Assembly (NCBI GenBank): GCA_003586115.2
Contig: QVOM02000116.1
Span: 38,074,128 to 38,138,127, forward strand
DNA length: 64,000 nucleotides
Direction: 5' to 3'
Source of the DNA: Salvator merianae
Taxonomy: Eukaryota > Chordata > Lepidosauria > Squamata > Teiidae
Shown here: positions 11,174 through 22,978 of the stretch, in pieces
Position numbering within the stretch: position 1 is the stretch's first letter
How the letters are laid out: each line of letters opens with the position of its first letter
Notes under the pieces: generated by a model
The model's input: the letters and a program-made list of their open reading frames with translations, nothing else
Told to the model about the DNA's origin: nothing
Databases searched by the model: none
Program-made: the position numbers and the translations under genes

Positions 11174-12022
11174 ATTTCTAAAAGCTGGCTCCTTTCTCTT
11201 TGTATCTAGACACAGTTCTATAGGCCTTGACTCAATCCTTGTCCATTGTCAACTGAACATCCAACTGGGGTCTTCAAACACTCAGAAGTCTACATATACA
11301 CACACTAAATAGGATGCAAGGTTGGGCAGATGGAATTGCCCTTTAGTTATCCTGTTCTCATCCCCAGAACACAGAAAGTTTGCCTTTGCCTTAGGGTGGG
11401 ATAACTAATTCTAGGAGCACCTCTTTTGTACAAGTACTGCTTTTCCACCATGTAAACACTCACTGTTCCAAGGACAGTCTCTATGGGCAGGATATTCCCA
11501 CCTAGCGGAGTAGAGCACCATTGTGATTCATGAGGTCCACCAAGAATTTAATACGTTGAAGCACCTATCAGATGTATTGAAATGATCGTGTGGCTTGCCC
11601 AGCCAATTGCTGCAGCACCTTGAACTCTAGCCATTCCACTATGTTATGAAAGTCAAATCAGATAAATCACTAGCTTGGAGCTACCTTCGCTGCAGTTGGT
11701 ATGAGGCTGGCAAGAGTTGGGTTGGTGATTTCCTGCACTTCAATGAGGCATACTTCAGATGCAAGGAGAGAGGCTTGTGGCAGGTTTAGTGTGAATCAAG
11801 TGCATTTTGGGGCCTCCTTGTGCATGCTTCCTTTCAGAGTGCCTTCCAAAAGAGGAAGATTTGTAGGGAAGGACCATTTGTACAGAAAAGGGTTCCCCCT
11901 GAGAATAGCAGACTTGCTCCTACGTAGATAGCTTTACTCTTACTATCCAAACTTAAGCCATGTGGAGGTCAGGAGTATCAGTGGCTACTGCATCGAGATC
12001 GGAGAAATCATCTGCGTCTGCA
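11174..12022. other. No recognisable feature
   Basis: No coding potential or recognisable repeat. Confidence 0.5.
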
Positions 12023-12050
12023 TTTGCCTTTGCCTTTGCCTTTGCCTTTG
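12023..12050. repeat. (TTTGCC)n short tandem repeat
   Basis: Nearly five tandem hexamers. Confidence 0.9.
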
Positions 12051-12091
12051 TCTTCTGCTTGAGAGTGCCCAGTAGCAATTAATGGACATTG

Positions 12092-12157
12092 ATGTGAGAC
12101 AGGATGGGTTGTGGCCCAATCCAGCAGGTCTCTTCTTATGCTCTCATGTTCTCAAGG
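12092..12157 (-). repeat. Head of a common squamate repeat ('aagaacataagaa…ctggatcag' family)
   Basis: On the minus strand it reads agcataagaagagacctgc then tggattgggccacaaccc, matching the start of the family seen on the plus strand at 19866-20180 and 51371-51545. I do not know its class with confidence. Confidence 0.5.
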
Positions 12158-12522
12158 TGCAATCGTGCAAGGCTTTTTTCAAATGCCCCTTTTACAAAAC
12201 ATACCCCTTGTGTACCTGACCTAAAAAATAAACATTCAAATAGGAATACATCATGTTGCTGTTCCTTTGCCTCAAAATCTGGCAATACCTCCTTAGCAAC
12301 AAATGCTTGCTATTAGTTCTGCCAGTATGGATTTCTGGGTCCCTGGTTGGTCAGTTATCCCTAGCAGCCATTTCTATCAGCTACAGAAACCCCCTTAGAT
12401 TTCCACCCCAAACAGGAGTCACCTTGAGAGTTATTATTTCCCATCTGTAGAAGGAGCAGATATATGAAAGCTTAGGGATATGGTAAACGATATTTTTAAG
12501 TTTTCTATCTGTCCCTTGAGTC
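12158..12522. other. No recognisable feature
   Basis: Nothing supportable seen. Confidence 0.5.
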
Positions 12523-12962
12523 TAAGGGCCTGTTCACTCTGGCCTGCTGGTGAACTCCTGGATGCTCACTGGAGGGCCCAGTCTGCATGGCTGCACCCCC
12601 ACAGCATTCAGGAGCATCTACCAATACTCCCAGCTGCTACTAGTCGTGGACAACAAAATCATTGTCCACAGCTTGACTGAGAGCAGCTAGATTGCTCCCG
12701 ATCAGCAGCATTTGCACCCTTTTCAGTATGAGAACACTGCACAATTGCATTCACGTCCCCAATCATCATGGCAATGGCCAGATGTTGCCATGACTGCTGT
12801 CTTAGTGGTTGGGCTGACCATCTGCACTTTGAGTGCTGGAGGCCCCGTATGGGGCTGTTTCAACCTTCTCAGTGCAGATTGCTGCTGCACCACAGGGTCT
12901 TGTGCAACCTAGAATGGTATCGTTATACCATTCCAGGTTGTAAAGTGCAAACAGGCCCCTAA
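12523..12962 (+). mobile_element. MITE (group B), TAA target-site duplication
   Basis: The element proper is 12526-12959. Left end GGGCCTGTTCACTCTGG; reverse complement of the right end GGGGCCTGTTTGCACTTT. Both sides are flanked by TAA (12523-12525, 12960-12962). Inside are the diagnostic 'tgtccacagcttgactg' and 'gagcagctaga' blocks. A strong hairpin sits 19 bp from the right end: arms 12905-12920 and 12925-12940, loop cgtt. A second copy, split by another transposon, is at 43103-43894, and a diverged reverse copy at 20367-20865. The uninterrupted 'attgtccacagc' at 12663-12675 serves as the empty-site reference for the insertion at 43248. Confidence 0.8.
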
Positions 12963-14140
12963 ATTCATCCTGGGCCTGCCCTTTTTAGTGTGTCTGATCA
13001 CTGCCTCATTTTGTTAATTTTTTTACTGATCCAGGCTCATGTGCCTTTTAAACAGAAGCCTTAGCTTTAAACTTTAGCAGCTGATGGCAAGCTACACCTG
13101 CTAACATAATCCTCCTCTACATAACTATTAAAGCCCTTTCCTCTTTTGCCTCTGGCCACTCCAGCTAGATTGTAAGAGATTACGGTATCTTTATATTTTG
13201 TTAAAACTAGGAGCAGTCTAATCCTTCCTTAAATAAAGGGCTTGTAAGCATCATTGCTTTCAATGAGAAAATAAAAACTTCCAACTTCGCAGTTAATGAG
13301 CCTGACATTTTTAGCTTTGCAATAGCAGTTTTGGATGAAACTTTTTTCTGTTTATCTTGGCAAAGATGAGATCCAGCCCTGAAGTGTATCTGCAGAACTA
13401 GAAGATTGTAAAGTGCAATTAGTGAGCGTTTTAACAGATACAAACACAATTTATAATTAGACTTTTTTTTTTCAGTGTAACATTTGCCAGATTTGAAAAA
13501 GGAAGAGATAATATATATTTGGCAGGGATTACTACTGAATATTTAAAATATTCCACTGGCCTGCACTGCTCTTTTCAAGAAAACTTTGCACAGTCTGTAA
13601 GTAATTTTTGCTTCAACCACAAAGAATACATTGGTGTGGAGAGGAGAGGGGAGAGGGAGCCATTTCCATTTCTTTTAGAAATGAATCACTAAAACTAGCA
13701 ATTTAAGCTTTTTTTTCTGAGTGTGGATTGTGGGAAGGGAATAGCAATAAGTATGCTTTTTTGTTTGCTAAATTTGTTAGCAGCAAAAGAAGAACTCTCC
13801 ACAAAATGTTAACTCTTTAGGAATCTGCAGGCTTAACATTTACTTGTTCCAAGCTATCCCAAGACATTTTCATGCCCGAAGTGAAAAGAAGATATGGAGT
13901 GTGGTCCTCCCACCTTGCCATCAAGTGATACCTAAGTTTGGCCAAGTTATTTTGGCACCAGAGTTTTAGAAAATAATGGAAGCCCGCCTCTCTAAGTAAA
14001 ATCACTGTAACCTCAAATTAAATAATGAACCAACGTTGTCTTTCATGATGCCCAGAATACCTAATAATAGGGTCAACCCTGCTTCCCTACACTTCAAAAA
14101 CAGAAACAGAGAAGAAGAAATTTTCCTTATAGTTTCAGAT
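12963..14140. other. Repeat-free A/T-rich stretch; possible conserved non-coding sequence at 13020-13520
   Basis: No termini, tails or coding frames. The composition (TAATTA/AATAAA-like words, runs of T and A, few CpG) resembles vertebrate conserved non-coding elements, but conservation cannot be judged from one sequence. A T-run followed by CAG near 13474 looks like a splice acceptor, but no open frame follows. Confidence 0.3.
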
Positions 14141-14487
14141 AAAGGCTCTTTCTTCACGGACCCTTAATGTGGATGAAGAGTCCATGTAGTACACATCTAG
14201 ACCTCACAGATCTGCAAATTAATCCAGATCTATGAGGCCATGCCTCCCACTGGTTTGCTCTGCCTACATTAGACAGAGCATGATCCAGATTAAAGAGGCC
14301 TTAATCTAGATCACTGGTAGAGCCGTTCAGGCAAGTTTACCAATGGACCAGCAGCCCTGATCCAGTATATAGAAGGCAAGCTTCCCATGTTCAGTACTAT
14401 GGGGTGAGCATTTCAGCAGCTAGTGGTCCTGGCTATTCTGAACCCATTGATCCCAACTTAGAGCAGGTAAGTGCAAAAAGGGCCAAA
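14141..14487. mobile_element. MITE (group A), AAA target-site duplication
   Basis: The element proper is 14144-14484 (341 bp). Left end GGCTCTTTCTTCACGGACC; reverse complement of the right end GGCCCTTTTTGCACTTACC; AAA flanks both sides. Interior words (agatctgcaaattaat, agatctatgaggcc, tagacagagcatga) match the other group A copies. The right terminus read on the plus strand contains CAGGTAAGT (14464-14472), an exact 5' splice-donor consensus facing outward. Confidence 0.75.
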
Positions 14488-16300
14488 GGAGATTACTCTT
14501 CATGCTATGAAAAGCATCACCAGCCACATATTGCTGAGCCAAACTATAGCTTAAGGTAAGTTCTGTGGGCCATTTTCAGAGGCTGGCAAAATGGCACTGA
14601 GCTCTGGAATGGACTGTAGGCCACTCCTGCAACCACGATCTTTCTATATGGCAGCAGCAAAAGGAGTGATCTTGGCTTGCACTGCATTTGAAGCACAGTT
14701 TTTCTTGCTCTGCAAATAAGAAGGCTCCCTGTCATGGATTCTGCCCCTCCCCCAGAGCAGGTATGGCTGATGTGTGATCATTTTTGGTGTGTGGTACCAA
14801 ACAGATGCTGTGTCCATAAACCTGCTGGCAAGGTCCAAGAGGACTGTGTGGATGCATCCCAAAGTGCCAGAAACAGGGTCAGAAGAAAGGTATGGGAAAT
14901 GTGTAGGTGGCAGCCCTCCTACAGTTGGTTGCTGTGACTGTCCCTAATCTTTGGGTGCCATAACCATCTATTCCAGTGCCACTAAGTGTCAGCTTGAACA
15001 AATGATCCAGTCAAACTCAGACAGGGCCCTTTCCAGTTGCTCCTTTATGAAGAACCACTCCATCTTGAGACACACAGAAAAATTGCCTTCCAAATAATTT
15101 ACTGATTAGGTGCCCCAAAGCTTACCTTTTATTTCCATGCAGCAGTCAACACGTGCCCCCAAGTTCAGCAACAGCATCCCTGACAACAGGTCCTACTCTC
15201 TGATTGATCTCTCATCTGCTCAGCTTCCCATGGACCTGATTAGTTGCCATGGAAGGAAATCATACACAGAAGTATATTGCTGCCTCCAAAGTTTTGCTAC
15301 GGTGTTGTCAGTGAGACATGAGCCCTGTCAGGACTACAGGGGACCAGCTCTCCCTCACAATAATGCTGTCTCTCAGGTGGCAGCTTCAGCACTGGGCTCT
15401 TGTTGCATAGCTGAGGGATCATTGGCTGTCTGTTTCACTGGAGGCACACCCACCTGATCACCTGAACCCTTTGCAGCAAGCTACCTGCATCTCCCTTCTC
15501 ACCTCCACTTCCCACTTTCTTCTCAACCAGCCTCTCTCCACACTTCCTGTCCTCCAGCCCACCTTCATCTAGCCTCATACCAGTTCCTGCCAGGTTCAGC
15601 CAATCACTGGTGCTATTTCATGAACAGAGCAGACCCTCCTCAAATTTGACAACATGTCCTACTTTAGTTCGCTCAGAAATCATTTGTTTGCCAAGTGAGA
15701 GCCCAAGAAGCAGCACAGCTTCTTCTGCAGCAGCTGTAGAGGAAAATTACAAAGCTCTGACTTTGATTGCAACCTCAGCTTTCCATTCTCTTTACCCTCT
15801 GGAGGGCCAAGGCTCAGTTCCTTCTAATGCACCTTTTTATATCAGCAGCATCCAGGCTTGTCTATGGCTGCATAAGCCTCCTTAGCTTCCCACCCAGTCT
15901 AACCCCCAAAATGAGTTGCACTTGGAATTATGTTTTTCCATCTGGGAAAGAGACGATAATGCATTTTTAGGTGTTTACTATCTGTCTCTAGTGTTTTAAA
16001 TTTGTCCAGAAGGCAATCCTTTAAATATGTCTGATCATGCCCTAAGTTTCAATGGAGTTTAGTGCTTTAAATACATGCAGACTACTCTCATGTGTGGATT
16101 TCAAGATGGTGATGATTAAAATGGTGGGAGTACTCCTAGAGGTTCAGAAATGGGTATAATTTTCTACTAGCCTTTCTGATGTAAACCAGAAGTCTGTATT
16201 ACACTGAGCATCTACAATTAGAACTGAAAACAGCAGGTTGAGCTGCCAGGTAGGATTGGTTCTCTAAGAGCATCTCCAGACACAAGTTAATACCTATAAC
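14488..16300. other. No gene; one repeated block at 14598-14629
   Basis: The block gctctggaatgg…ctgtaggccactcctg recurs in diverged form at 56744-56775, so both probably belong to an unrecognised repeat. Otherwise nothing recognisable. Confidence 0.4.
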
Positions 16301-16363
16301 TTTCCTAGGACTATACTGGGAATGCCACACATATCAGAGACATTCCCAGTATAGTCCCAGGAT
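16301..16363. repeat. Stem-loop: 23-24-nt arms, 16-bp loop
   Basis: The left arm (16301-16324, core ggactatactgggaatg) pairs with 16341-16363 (core cattcccagtatagtcc). A 'gcatctccagacac' terminus lies just upstream (about 16270), as in the element at 47682-48293, where 'ctcccaatatagtcctgg' recurs. Probably the fold-back part of a DNA transposon. Confidence 0.7.
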
Positions 16364-17089
16364 ATCAAGCAATATTCCAAAACATGACTATTACAGGAAA
16401 TTCAATAACCATGCTGAATCAGTGATTGTAATAGTGATTGCTTACCTCTGTCTGCCAACTCCTTGTGCTATTGTTCCTCTTGCAAATATTTGGAGGCTAG
16501 CCAAGCATGGGGAAAAAACAAAGGGGAGTGTTCAGGTGCTTGGCTAGCATATGGGTATTTGTAACAGGAACAGGTGCACATGGAGCTGGCAGACAAAGGT
16601 AAGAGCCCAGAATTGCCTCCTGGCATCTGGCAGGAGCAGCAAGAGGCAACTGTGTGATCTAAAAAGGATCCCACCACTGCCTCCTGCCGTCTGGAGGCAC
16701 CCTGAAAGAAGGCTCTACTAATTCATTTCTGGAGCCTTGATTCTGACTTGTTGAGCTCAAAGCCTGCTGGCAAATCAAAGTTGGACAAGGGCAGGAAACA
16801 ACTGACAAGGCTCTTTGGTGGAGAACATGGAAAGGTGGCAATATAGAAGAAAACTCGAGCTTCCCAGCATGGGATGCTCCACAGGGTGGTTTCAATACTA
16901 GGGAGTTTCTGGGTTTGTTGCTGTGGCTAGATATATAACATTTACCGCTTGTGTATTTTAAAAAAAAAACATGCTGTACAAACCTGTGCTAAAAACTTCA
17001 CTAAAAACTGTATAAATCTAAATGTGTGACATAATACATCCTTTTCTAGACGGCAGGTTGTACAGGTCATGGGTATTACCTGTTCAAAA
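16364..17089. other. No recognisable feature
   Basis: Nothing supportable seen. Confidence 0.5.
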
Positions 17090-17947
17090 GCCCTTTCAGC
17101 ACTACCTACGATCTGGAACAAGGGTCATGAAGTCCACTTCAGGGCCTCAGTGGTCCACATGTTAGTGCAGAATTGTGAGGCCCCACCCACCCCTGTTATG
17201 CTCTGTCTGCACTGGACAGAGCATAATCCCAATCAACAACAGGGTCTCACCATCAAGGTCTATTGGCAGACCAGCATGGACCAGTCTATTGGCAGACCAG
17301 CATGGTGCGCCCCCCATCTTCTGAACTACTGGAGAACCCATTTTGGCAGTGCACCAAAGCATGCCACCAGAATAAAGTATCCAGTGAACTGAGGCTAGAA
17401 ACTTTCCTTCTTAGCCCTTACAGCCTGGCCCTGAAGCTCATGCAAGCTTTGGAAGTAGAGTGGGAGGCTTGTCTGTTCCAGATCACACCTTTCTGTGGTC
17501 CAGACCAGTGGCCTGGTTGACCCAGACACACTGTTATTGGACTAAATGCTACCTTACTGGTCTTGGGGATATTGGAGAAATAAACTTTTCCCTTTCCTCT
17601 CCCCTTATACATCCTTGAAATATCTTCCTGATCTCAATACTATGTTTTCTAGGGCTGCTTAGAATAGACTTAAAGAAGCAGGGTTCTCTGTAGTGGAGGA
17701 TTTTTACACTACAGATGGCACCTTACTCCCAATAACCTCCTGGGAAACTGTACAACAACCAAATATAAAATACTGGCTCCCCAAGCACACATTATTAGCA
17801 CATTTATGGTCCACAGACCTTCCTGAGGTGGTTTATAGACCACAAACTGATTATGAAGAACAGTTTTTAAATCTATAAGCTGCACAAAAGGGCACAATCT
17901 CACAAAAGGGTCCCTAATCTGGAGTAAGGACCAATGCAGAAAGCGTC
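17090..17947 (+). mobile_element. Decayed MITE (group A), probably interrupted
   Basis: The left end GCCCTTTCAGCACTACC and the right end (reverse complement GGACGCTTTCTGCATTGGTCC) are of group A type. The interior to about 17520 aligns in order with 45525-46038 (tgtgaggccccaccc, ctgtctgca…gacagagcataatccc, gaggctaga). The segment 17530-17870 has no counterpart there and may be an insertion or a second element. A 26-bp-period tandem duplication covers 17258-17305. Confidence 0.5.
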
Positions 17948-18454
17948 CTGGTCACCCTTTCTCTTTTTTAGACTTTGTGGACTTCTTCAGGCCTAAGGAG
18001 CTGGGGACTAGACATCACACATTGGGTCATGTGATAATATCACACAGTGTCATATGTTTGGGGTTCTGTTGAGGTTTTCCCATCCCATGCTAACCCCCAA
18101 ATGAAAAACAATGCTTTGTTTCTGAAAATTCTGTTAGCAGTTAACACATCACTCTGAAGGCAAACATGTTTTCAGGTGTCTGCTTTTAGAGGCTTCATTT
18201 CAAACTTGGGTAATTCTGCGTGCACACGTGCCATGTTTCAACAAAGACGTCATGACAGTGGCTTCACATGACCATGTAGATGCAGGTGCTATTAGGGACT
18301 TGTGTTTCAATGGGGCAGATTTCAGCTGAATTTTAAAAAGCATTCACAGTAAGAGCAGTTCCACAGAGGTATTGTATACCTAGAGAGCTAGTGGTCCTTT
18401 TCTTCACTGGATGTTTCCAAATGGAACCTGGAAAAACACTCTGATTTGCAGTCC
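17948..18454. other. No recognisable feature
   Basis: Nothing supportable seen. Confidence 0.5.
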
Positions 18455-18516
18455 TGAATGGAACAGGAGTTTGATTCAATGGCCTAAATGGCCTCTCTTC
18501 CAACATTATAGTTCTA
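18455..18516 (+). repeat. CR1 LINE 3' end, decayed
   Basis: The text caggagtttgattcaatgg, then cctctcttccaacattata, is the CR1 3' untranslated end in sense orientation (compare 49500-49555). The octamer tail has decayed to one poor unit. Confidence 0.5.
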
Positions 18517-19865
18517 GGGGACACCTGACTGGCTTGGAGGAGATGACTGAAAGCCTTGTTTGGTCTGTCTGAGCCACATTTTGCTCTGGTATGCACCAAA
18601 ATGCACTTCAGGGAGGTCAAATGATACTTCCATTCAGAGCTCTCTCCATTGCTGTGCCCATTCAAGGAATATCTCCTCATCTAGATATTTGCCCATCACT
18701 GATGGAATCCTTATAAGGCTTTCTTTTATTGTGTGTTTTTACAGCATGTTCTATTTTCACATATTGATTTTTCCCCCCTCATTTTTCACACCACCCTGGG
18801 ATGTGTGATGAACAACAGTCTGTCATTGTGTGAGACAAAATATTGAATCATAAAATCTCACTAGTGAAGCTGGAAGCAGTGCTACTTTATACCAACATAT
18901 CAGATTCAACATCGCTTTACTTTTTCTTCCTAACGTCTTAAGTACATGCTGCACTTTAAATTAGGAATATTAGTCATAATGTATAGGGCAGCAGAGGATG
19001 GAACAGTGCAATGGGAGATCTACTGTTCATGTGCAGAAGCTGTGCTTGTACATATGTGCCTTTTTAAAAGTATCTGTACCATTCCCATTTTTACAGGAGG
19101 TAGGGCAGAATAAATGTATATTACAAATCTTCACGAAAAGCCACAAGATAATGGACCAACGTCTTGGAATTCTCTGTTCTGCTTGTAAAGGTTCCAACTC
19201 CACCATCTTGCATGCAACATGAGAAAAAATATTACTAAAAATACTTCAGAAACTATGACCTAAAGGGACCTGGAAACACAACCATTAAATTCATTATGAG
19301 CTAGGACGCTGAAAGCATTGCATTTGGCATGTCTCTGCATATACTGTCTGGGTTTCTGGTTTTCCCCTTCGAGATTATCATTCCAGGCACTAGCTGAGAA
19401 ACAGGAAGAAAGAGAAAAACACTTTAGACTAAACGGTGCTTTGTCTCCCCTGAAGCTCTCCCACACTCCTGTTCATCAGAATAACCGCCCCTCCCTCTCT
19501 CCCTCCCTCCCAAAATGCTGGCAATCACAAAAGTAAAATGAGCAACAGGAATAAAGTATAGAAATCAAACATAAGTGAGGCAACAGGAAATATACCCAGT
19601 TGCCCCACCGAGTTACCCGCAGATCAATGAGATCATGGGTTTGGGGTGCTGCCATGTCAAATACGGCACAAAGAGTACAAGTTAATGCCATAATTAAGTA
19701 AATAAGAAATGGATTTATAGCAATAAATAAATCTTCCTCCAGTTGTAGGACGTTAGGAAGGGCATTAGGAAGAAATAGGGAAAGGATAATCATAAAATGT
19801 TACCAAGGATGATGCAACAGGAATAGGATGAAATTATTTGTTGGTGCCTGCCTTAGAATTTAATT
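18517..19865. other. No recognisable feature
   Basis: No coding signal. A short (CCCT)n run lies at about 19491-19509. Confidence 0.5.
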
Positions 19866-20180
19866 AAGAATATAAGAAATGTCCCACTGGATCAGACTCG
19901 TGCCCCATGTAGTCCAGCAGTCCGCTCCTGCAGGGGCAAACCAGCTGCATGGGGAAGCTCACCAGCAAAACGTGAGCAAAGACATGCTCTGGTTGCAGTC
20001 TCCCAGCAGAAAGTCTTTGGAAGCGCATCATCACCTGCCGTCATCAGAGCTAACAGTCATTGGTAGCACTGACTTCCAGGAAGTATTCCAAACTTTCTCT
20101 GAAACCATCCAAGCTGGGGGCCAACACTATATTTTGTGCTAGCAAGTTCCAAAGTTTAATTGCTTAAAGAATGTAATGTG
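19866..20180 (+). repeat. Common squamate repeat ('aagaatataagaa…ctggatcag')
   Basis: Blocks in family order: aagaatataagaaatg, ctggatcagactcgtgccc, tgtagtccagcagtc, then 'aaccatccaagctggggg' and 'agttccaaagtttaattg'. I recognise the text as a high-copy reptile repeat without being sure of its class. It is cut short exactly where the MITE at 20184 begins. Confidence 0.6.
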
Positions 20181-20366
20181 TTAGACCTTTTCTGCACTGG
20201 TCTTTATTCAGGATTATATCCCGGAACAGGAACCTGTAATCCGCATGCTGGTATAGACTATGGCAAGTCTTACCTGGGGCCTGTTGTAGTCTACACTAGC
20301 ATGTGCATTACAGGTCCCTCTTTTGGGAAATAATCTGGAAAAAGGGCCAGTGCAGAAAGGGCCTAA
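20181..20366. mobile_element. Fold-back MITE (group C)
   Basis: The element 20184-20363 is almost entirely an inverted repeat. The left arm starts GACCTTTTCTGCACTGG; the reverse complement of the right arm starts GGCCCTTTCTGCACTGG. Pairing continues through 'attatatccc/attatttccc' and 'cctgtaatccgcatgct' for about 75 bp around a 30-bp loop. It is flanked by TTA on the left and TAA on the right, so the duplication is uncertain. A shortened relative is at 53655-53790. Confidence 0.75.
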
Positions 20367-20865
20367 GGACCTGTTATGTTCCACCATGGAATGTTCGTCA
20401 GTGAACACTCCATGGTGAAGTTGTCAATGCAGTGCAGACGCCATCCACAATGAATGGCTGTATTATGATCATCAGCAGGATACCAGTATTTGCAGTGTAA
20501 ATGCTGGTGTCCTGTGCTCGATCTGCACCATGACAGTGGCCAGAAAGTGTGCAGCCACTGCCATGGTGACCAGCAGCGCTGTGCAGTGCACAGGTACGCA
20601 CAGGCGCATGCAGGCATAATCGCATGATCATGCAGGCACAACTGACTAGGGCAGCTCCGCCATGCATTCAAAGTGCGAATGCACTTTACTGGGAGCTGGC
20701 TATCAGTTCCCGGTACAGTTGTGGAGCACTAATTTGTGCTCCATGGCTATCCGTGATTGGGAGCAGCGATATGCTGCTCCCAGTCATGAGGGCCTCTGCG
20801 AAGTGCAGAAGCACTTTTCTAGCCAGCTTCCCTGATACTCGCTAGTGCAAAGTGCGAACAGGTCC
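20367..20865 (-). mobile_element. MITE (group B), diverged copy in reverse orientation
   Basis: Ends: GGACCTGTTATGTTCC on the left and the complement of GGACCTGTTCGCACTTTG on the right. Read on the minus strand, the order of blocks (gactgggagcagca, then ggccactgtcatgg, then tttacactgcaaatactgg) follows 12526-12959 and 43103-43894. The subterminal hairpin is kept (20379-20420, around ccatggaatgttc) with a different stem sequence. It abuts the group C element, separated only by TAA. Confidence 0.7.
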
Positions 20866-22218
20866 ATCATCTTTGAAATTAACTTTTTTTCTTCTTACCC
20901 AACCTTTCTTGCACTGAAATTATATATTGAGATTACCCTCCCTTTTACATACTGAAGGCATCCTTCTGTTTCAGGGACAAGGCAAGTAATTTAAGATCAT
21001 TCACTGGGCTTCATCATTCAGCTTCATTAACACAGGTCTATGCCATTGAATCTTCTAGTCCAGTGTTTTCCAAACATTCAGTCACTTTCTTGCCATATCC
21101 AAGTACCACTTGTACTGTTATTTACAAAATATTTAAATTGACTTTTTTTTACATTTATACATTTATTCATTTTTTTAAAAATGTTCACTTGCATTCCTCA
21201 CCTAAATTGCCCCAGAAATCACTAACAGTACCCTTACCACATTTTGAGAGGCACTGTTCTAACCACTGTAATGCACTACAGATGGAGTGAATATGTTTTG
21301 AAAACACACATTCAAGCATTTTCACATCATTAGACATTTTAATTAGGAGATGAGACAGATTGAAAGTTCACAAGAATTCAAGTTTTTTAACTTCAGAGGT
21401 TTGGTTTGTCCGACTCAGCATAGAGATATAAACTCTCTATAGCATAGAGATATAAACTGAGTGGGATTTAAATGGAGTTGAGGTGGATGGATGATGGATG
21501 ACAATGAACAATGGTCAATGGGTATATGACAATAGGTGGACAAGTGGATAGATAAATAAATAGATAGCAACATTTTAAACCAATTGCTTATAACGGATTT
21601 CAAATGTACTTGTAAGCACTGAGAATAAGGAGATTGTCACCAGCGCTCGACCACAATGGAATTTCCATGCAATTTGAGTGACTGAACAGATGGGTAGATG
21701 CAGCCAGAGTTCAAACAGGTCTAAAGTTCAGATGGAACAGAAATTTGGAAAGACAATTTTTCCAAAAATCTGTTCAAAATTCCAGCCTTGAGAAAAGAGC
21801 CAGAATTTGTTTCCACTTTCTCCTTCTATTTTATTTAAAATAGTGCTTGAGAATCCCACACATTTATCTCTATTACACTATTGTCATTTCTTTTTGATCA
21901 CAACAAAAATTTCAGCACTAAACTATCATTCAGCAAACTGCTTTGTCCTAATCCAATAACCAGGACCAGCTCAAAACACACTGCTGTCAGAATCAAAGAT
22001 TTATTCGCTGATATCCCCATACAGAAGCCGACTAATCTAGGTGCTGAATTTTACTGCATCATTTTTCTCAAATACAAGAAGTCAGCGGCACATGTAAAAG
22101 TCTGAAGAAATCAGGCCCAGAAGCATTGGTATACGTTGTGTGATAAATCCTCTCTTCTCCATCAATGCCTTCTCTCTGATAACCTTATCTAGAAGCAACA
22201 TTCTTCTAATCAGCATTG
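20866..22218. other. No gene; short tandem duplication at 21417-21458
   Basis: The word agcatagagatataaact occurs twice with a 24-bp period. The rest is A/T-rich and not recognised. Confidence 0.5.
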
Positions 22219-22477
22219 GCCAGATCTCCACTTACCAGCACAAGGCAGCTGTATCTGAAGTGCTTGGGAGAGGCACCATGATGGATGCCCAACAAGATGA
22301 CTGTTTGGCTCCATTTTAGAGGGAGGAGGCATTCTTTGGAGCAGTGCTCCAAAGAGCCGCCATTGAAGGCACAAAATCGTGCCCTGTAAAAATGGCATCT
22401 CCAACAGTAATTGTGTCTGGAAATGGAACAATGTAATCACTGTGAAGCACTTGCTGCTGCCATGAGTGGAGACATGG
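22219..22477 (+). mobile_element. MITE (group F)
   Basis: Left end GGCCAGATCTCCACTTACC; reverse complement of the right end about GCCACCATGTCTCCACTCATGG. Interior blocks (gctccattttagaggg, gcagtgctcc, ttgaaggcacaaaa) align with the reverse complement of 60026-60310. No clear target duplication. Confidence 0.6.
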
Positions 22478-22879
22478 TGGCAGAAAGCACTTTATTGGGC
22501 ATCTCGCATCAGTAACTGGAGAAGCAACCAACAAATGCATATTATATATATTTCATGTAATGTTTCACACTGTGCCTTCATTTGTCACCTTTCTGGAGAA
22601 TCACACCTAATGTAAGTATCAGCCACAAACCCCCAGAGCTGAATTCAGGGGGGCATAAGATGGCTGCCATCTATCTGGTTGGTGTCCAGGGCCCTGTTGT
22701 GAAAGATTGATGGAAAGCTGCTCATATTGTAACATTATCTAAATAGAAAGGGATGGGCCAAGATATTCAAATCATTCCAATGCTTCTGAGCTTAATTCCT
22801 ACAGAATTTTAAATATGCTACACACTACTGCATGGAGTGTTTATTTTATGCCCCCATCCAGGTTTTAATACAGTTGTTT
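22478..22879. other. No recognisable feature
   Basis: Nothing supportable seen. Confidence 0.5.
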
Positions 22880-22978
22880 TAATTGTTTTGACGTGGTAAA
22901 CTTCTTTGAAGTTTTTAATGTGAAAAAGTGGTATAAAGACGTTTTCAGTCAAATGGTTTAATAAATAAATAACATAAG
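22880..22978 (+). repeat. L2-like 3' tail
   Basis: ttttaattgttttgacgtgg, then 'aaacttctttgaagttt', 'gtggtataaagac' and ttaataaataaata: the tail layout (…cgccttgag…gtggtataaa…aataaataaata) in sense orientation. Confidence 0.55.

Noticed and set aside
12905..12940. Hairpin as a microRNA precursor or terminator
   Set aside because: Stem is only 16 bp, and it recurs at the same place in other MITE copies, so it belongs to the transposon.
12526..12959. Helitron, because of the hairpin near one end
   Set aside because: Terminal inverted repeats and a TAA duplication are present; Helitrons have neither.
13470..13500. Splice acceptor (T-run plus CAG) as evidence for an exon
   Set aside because: The following frames close at once and no donor or coding signal follows.
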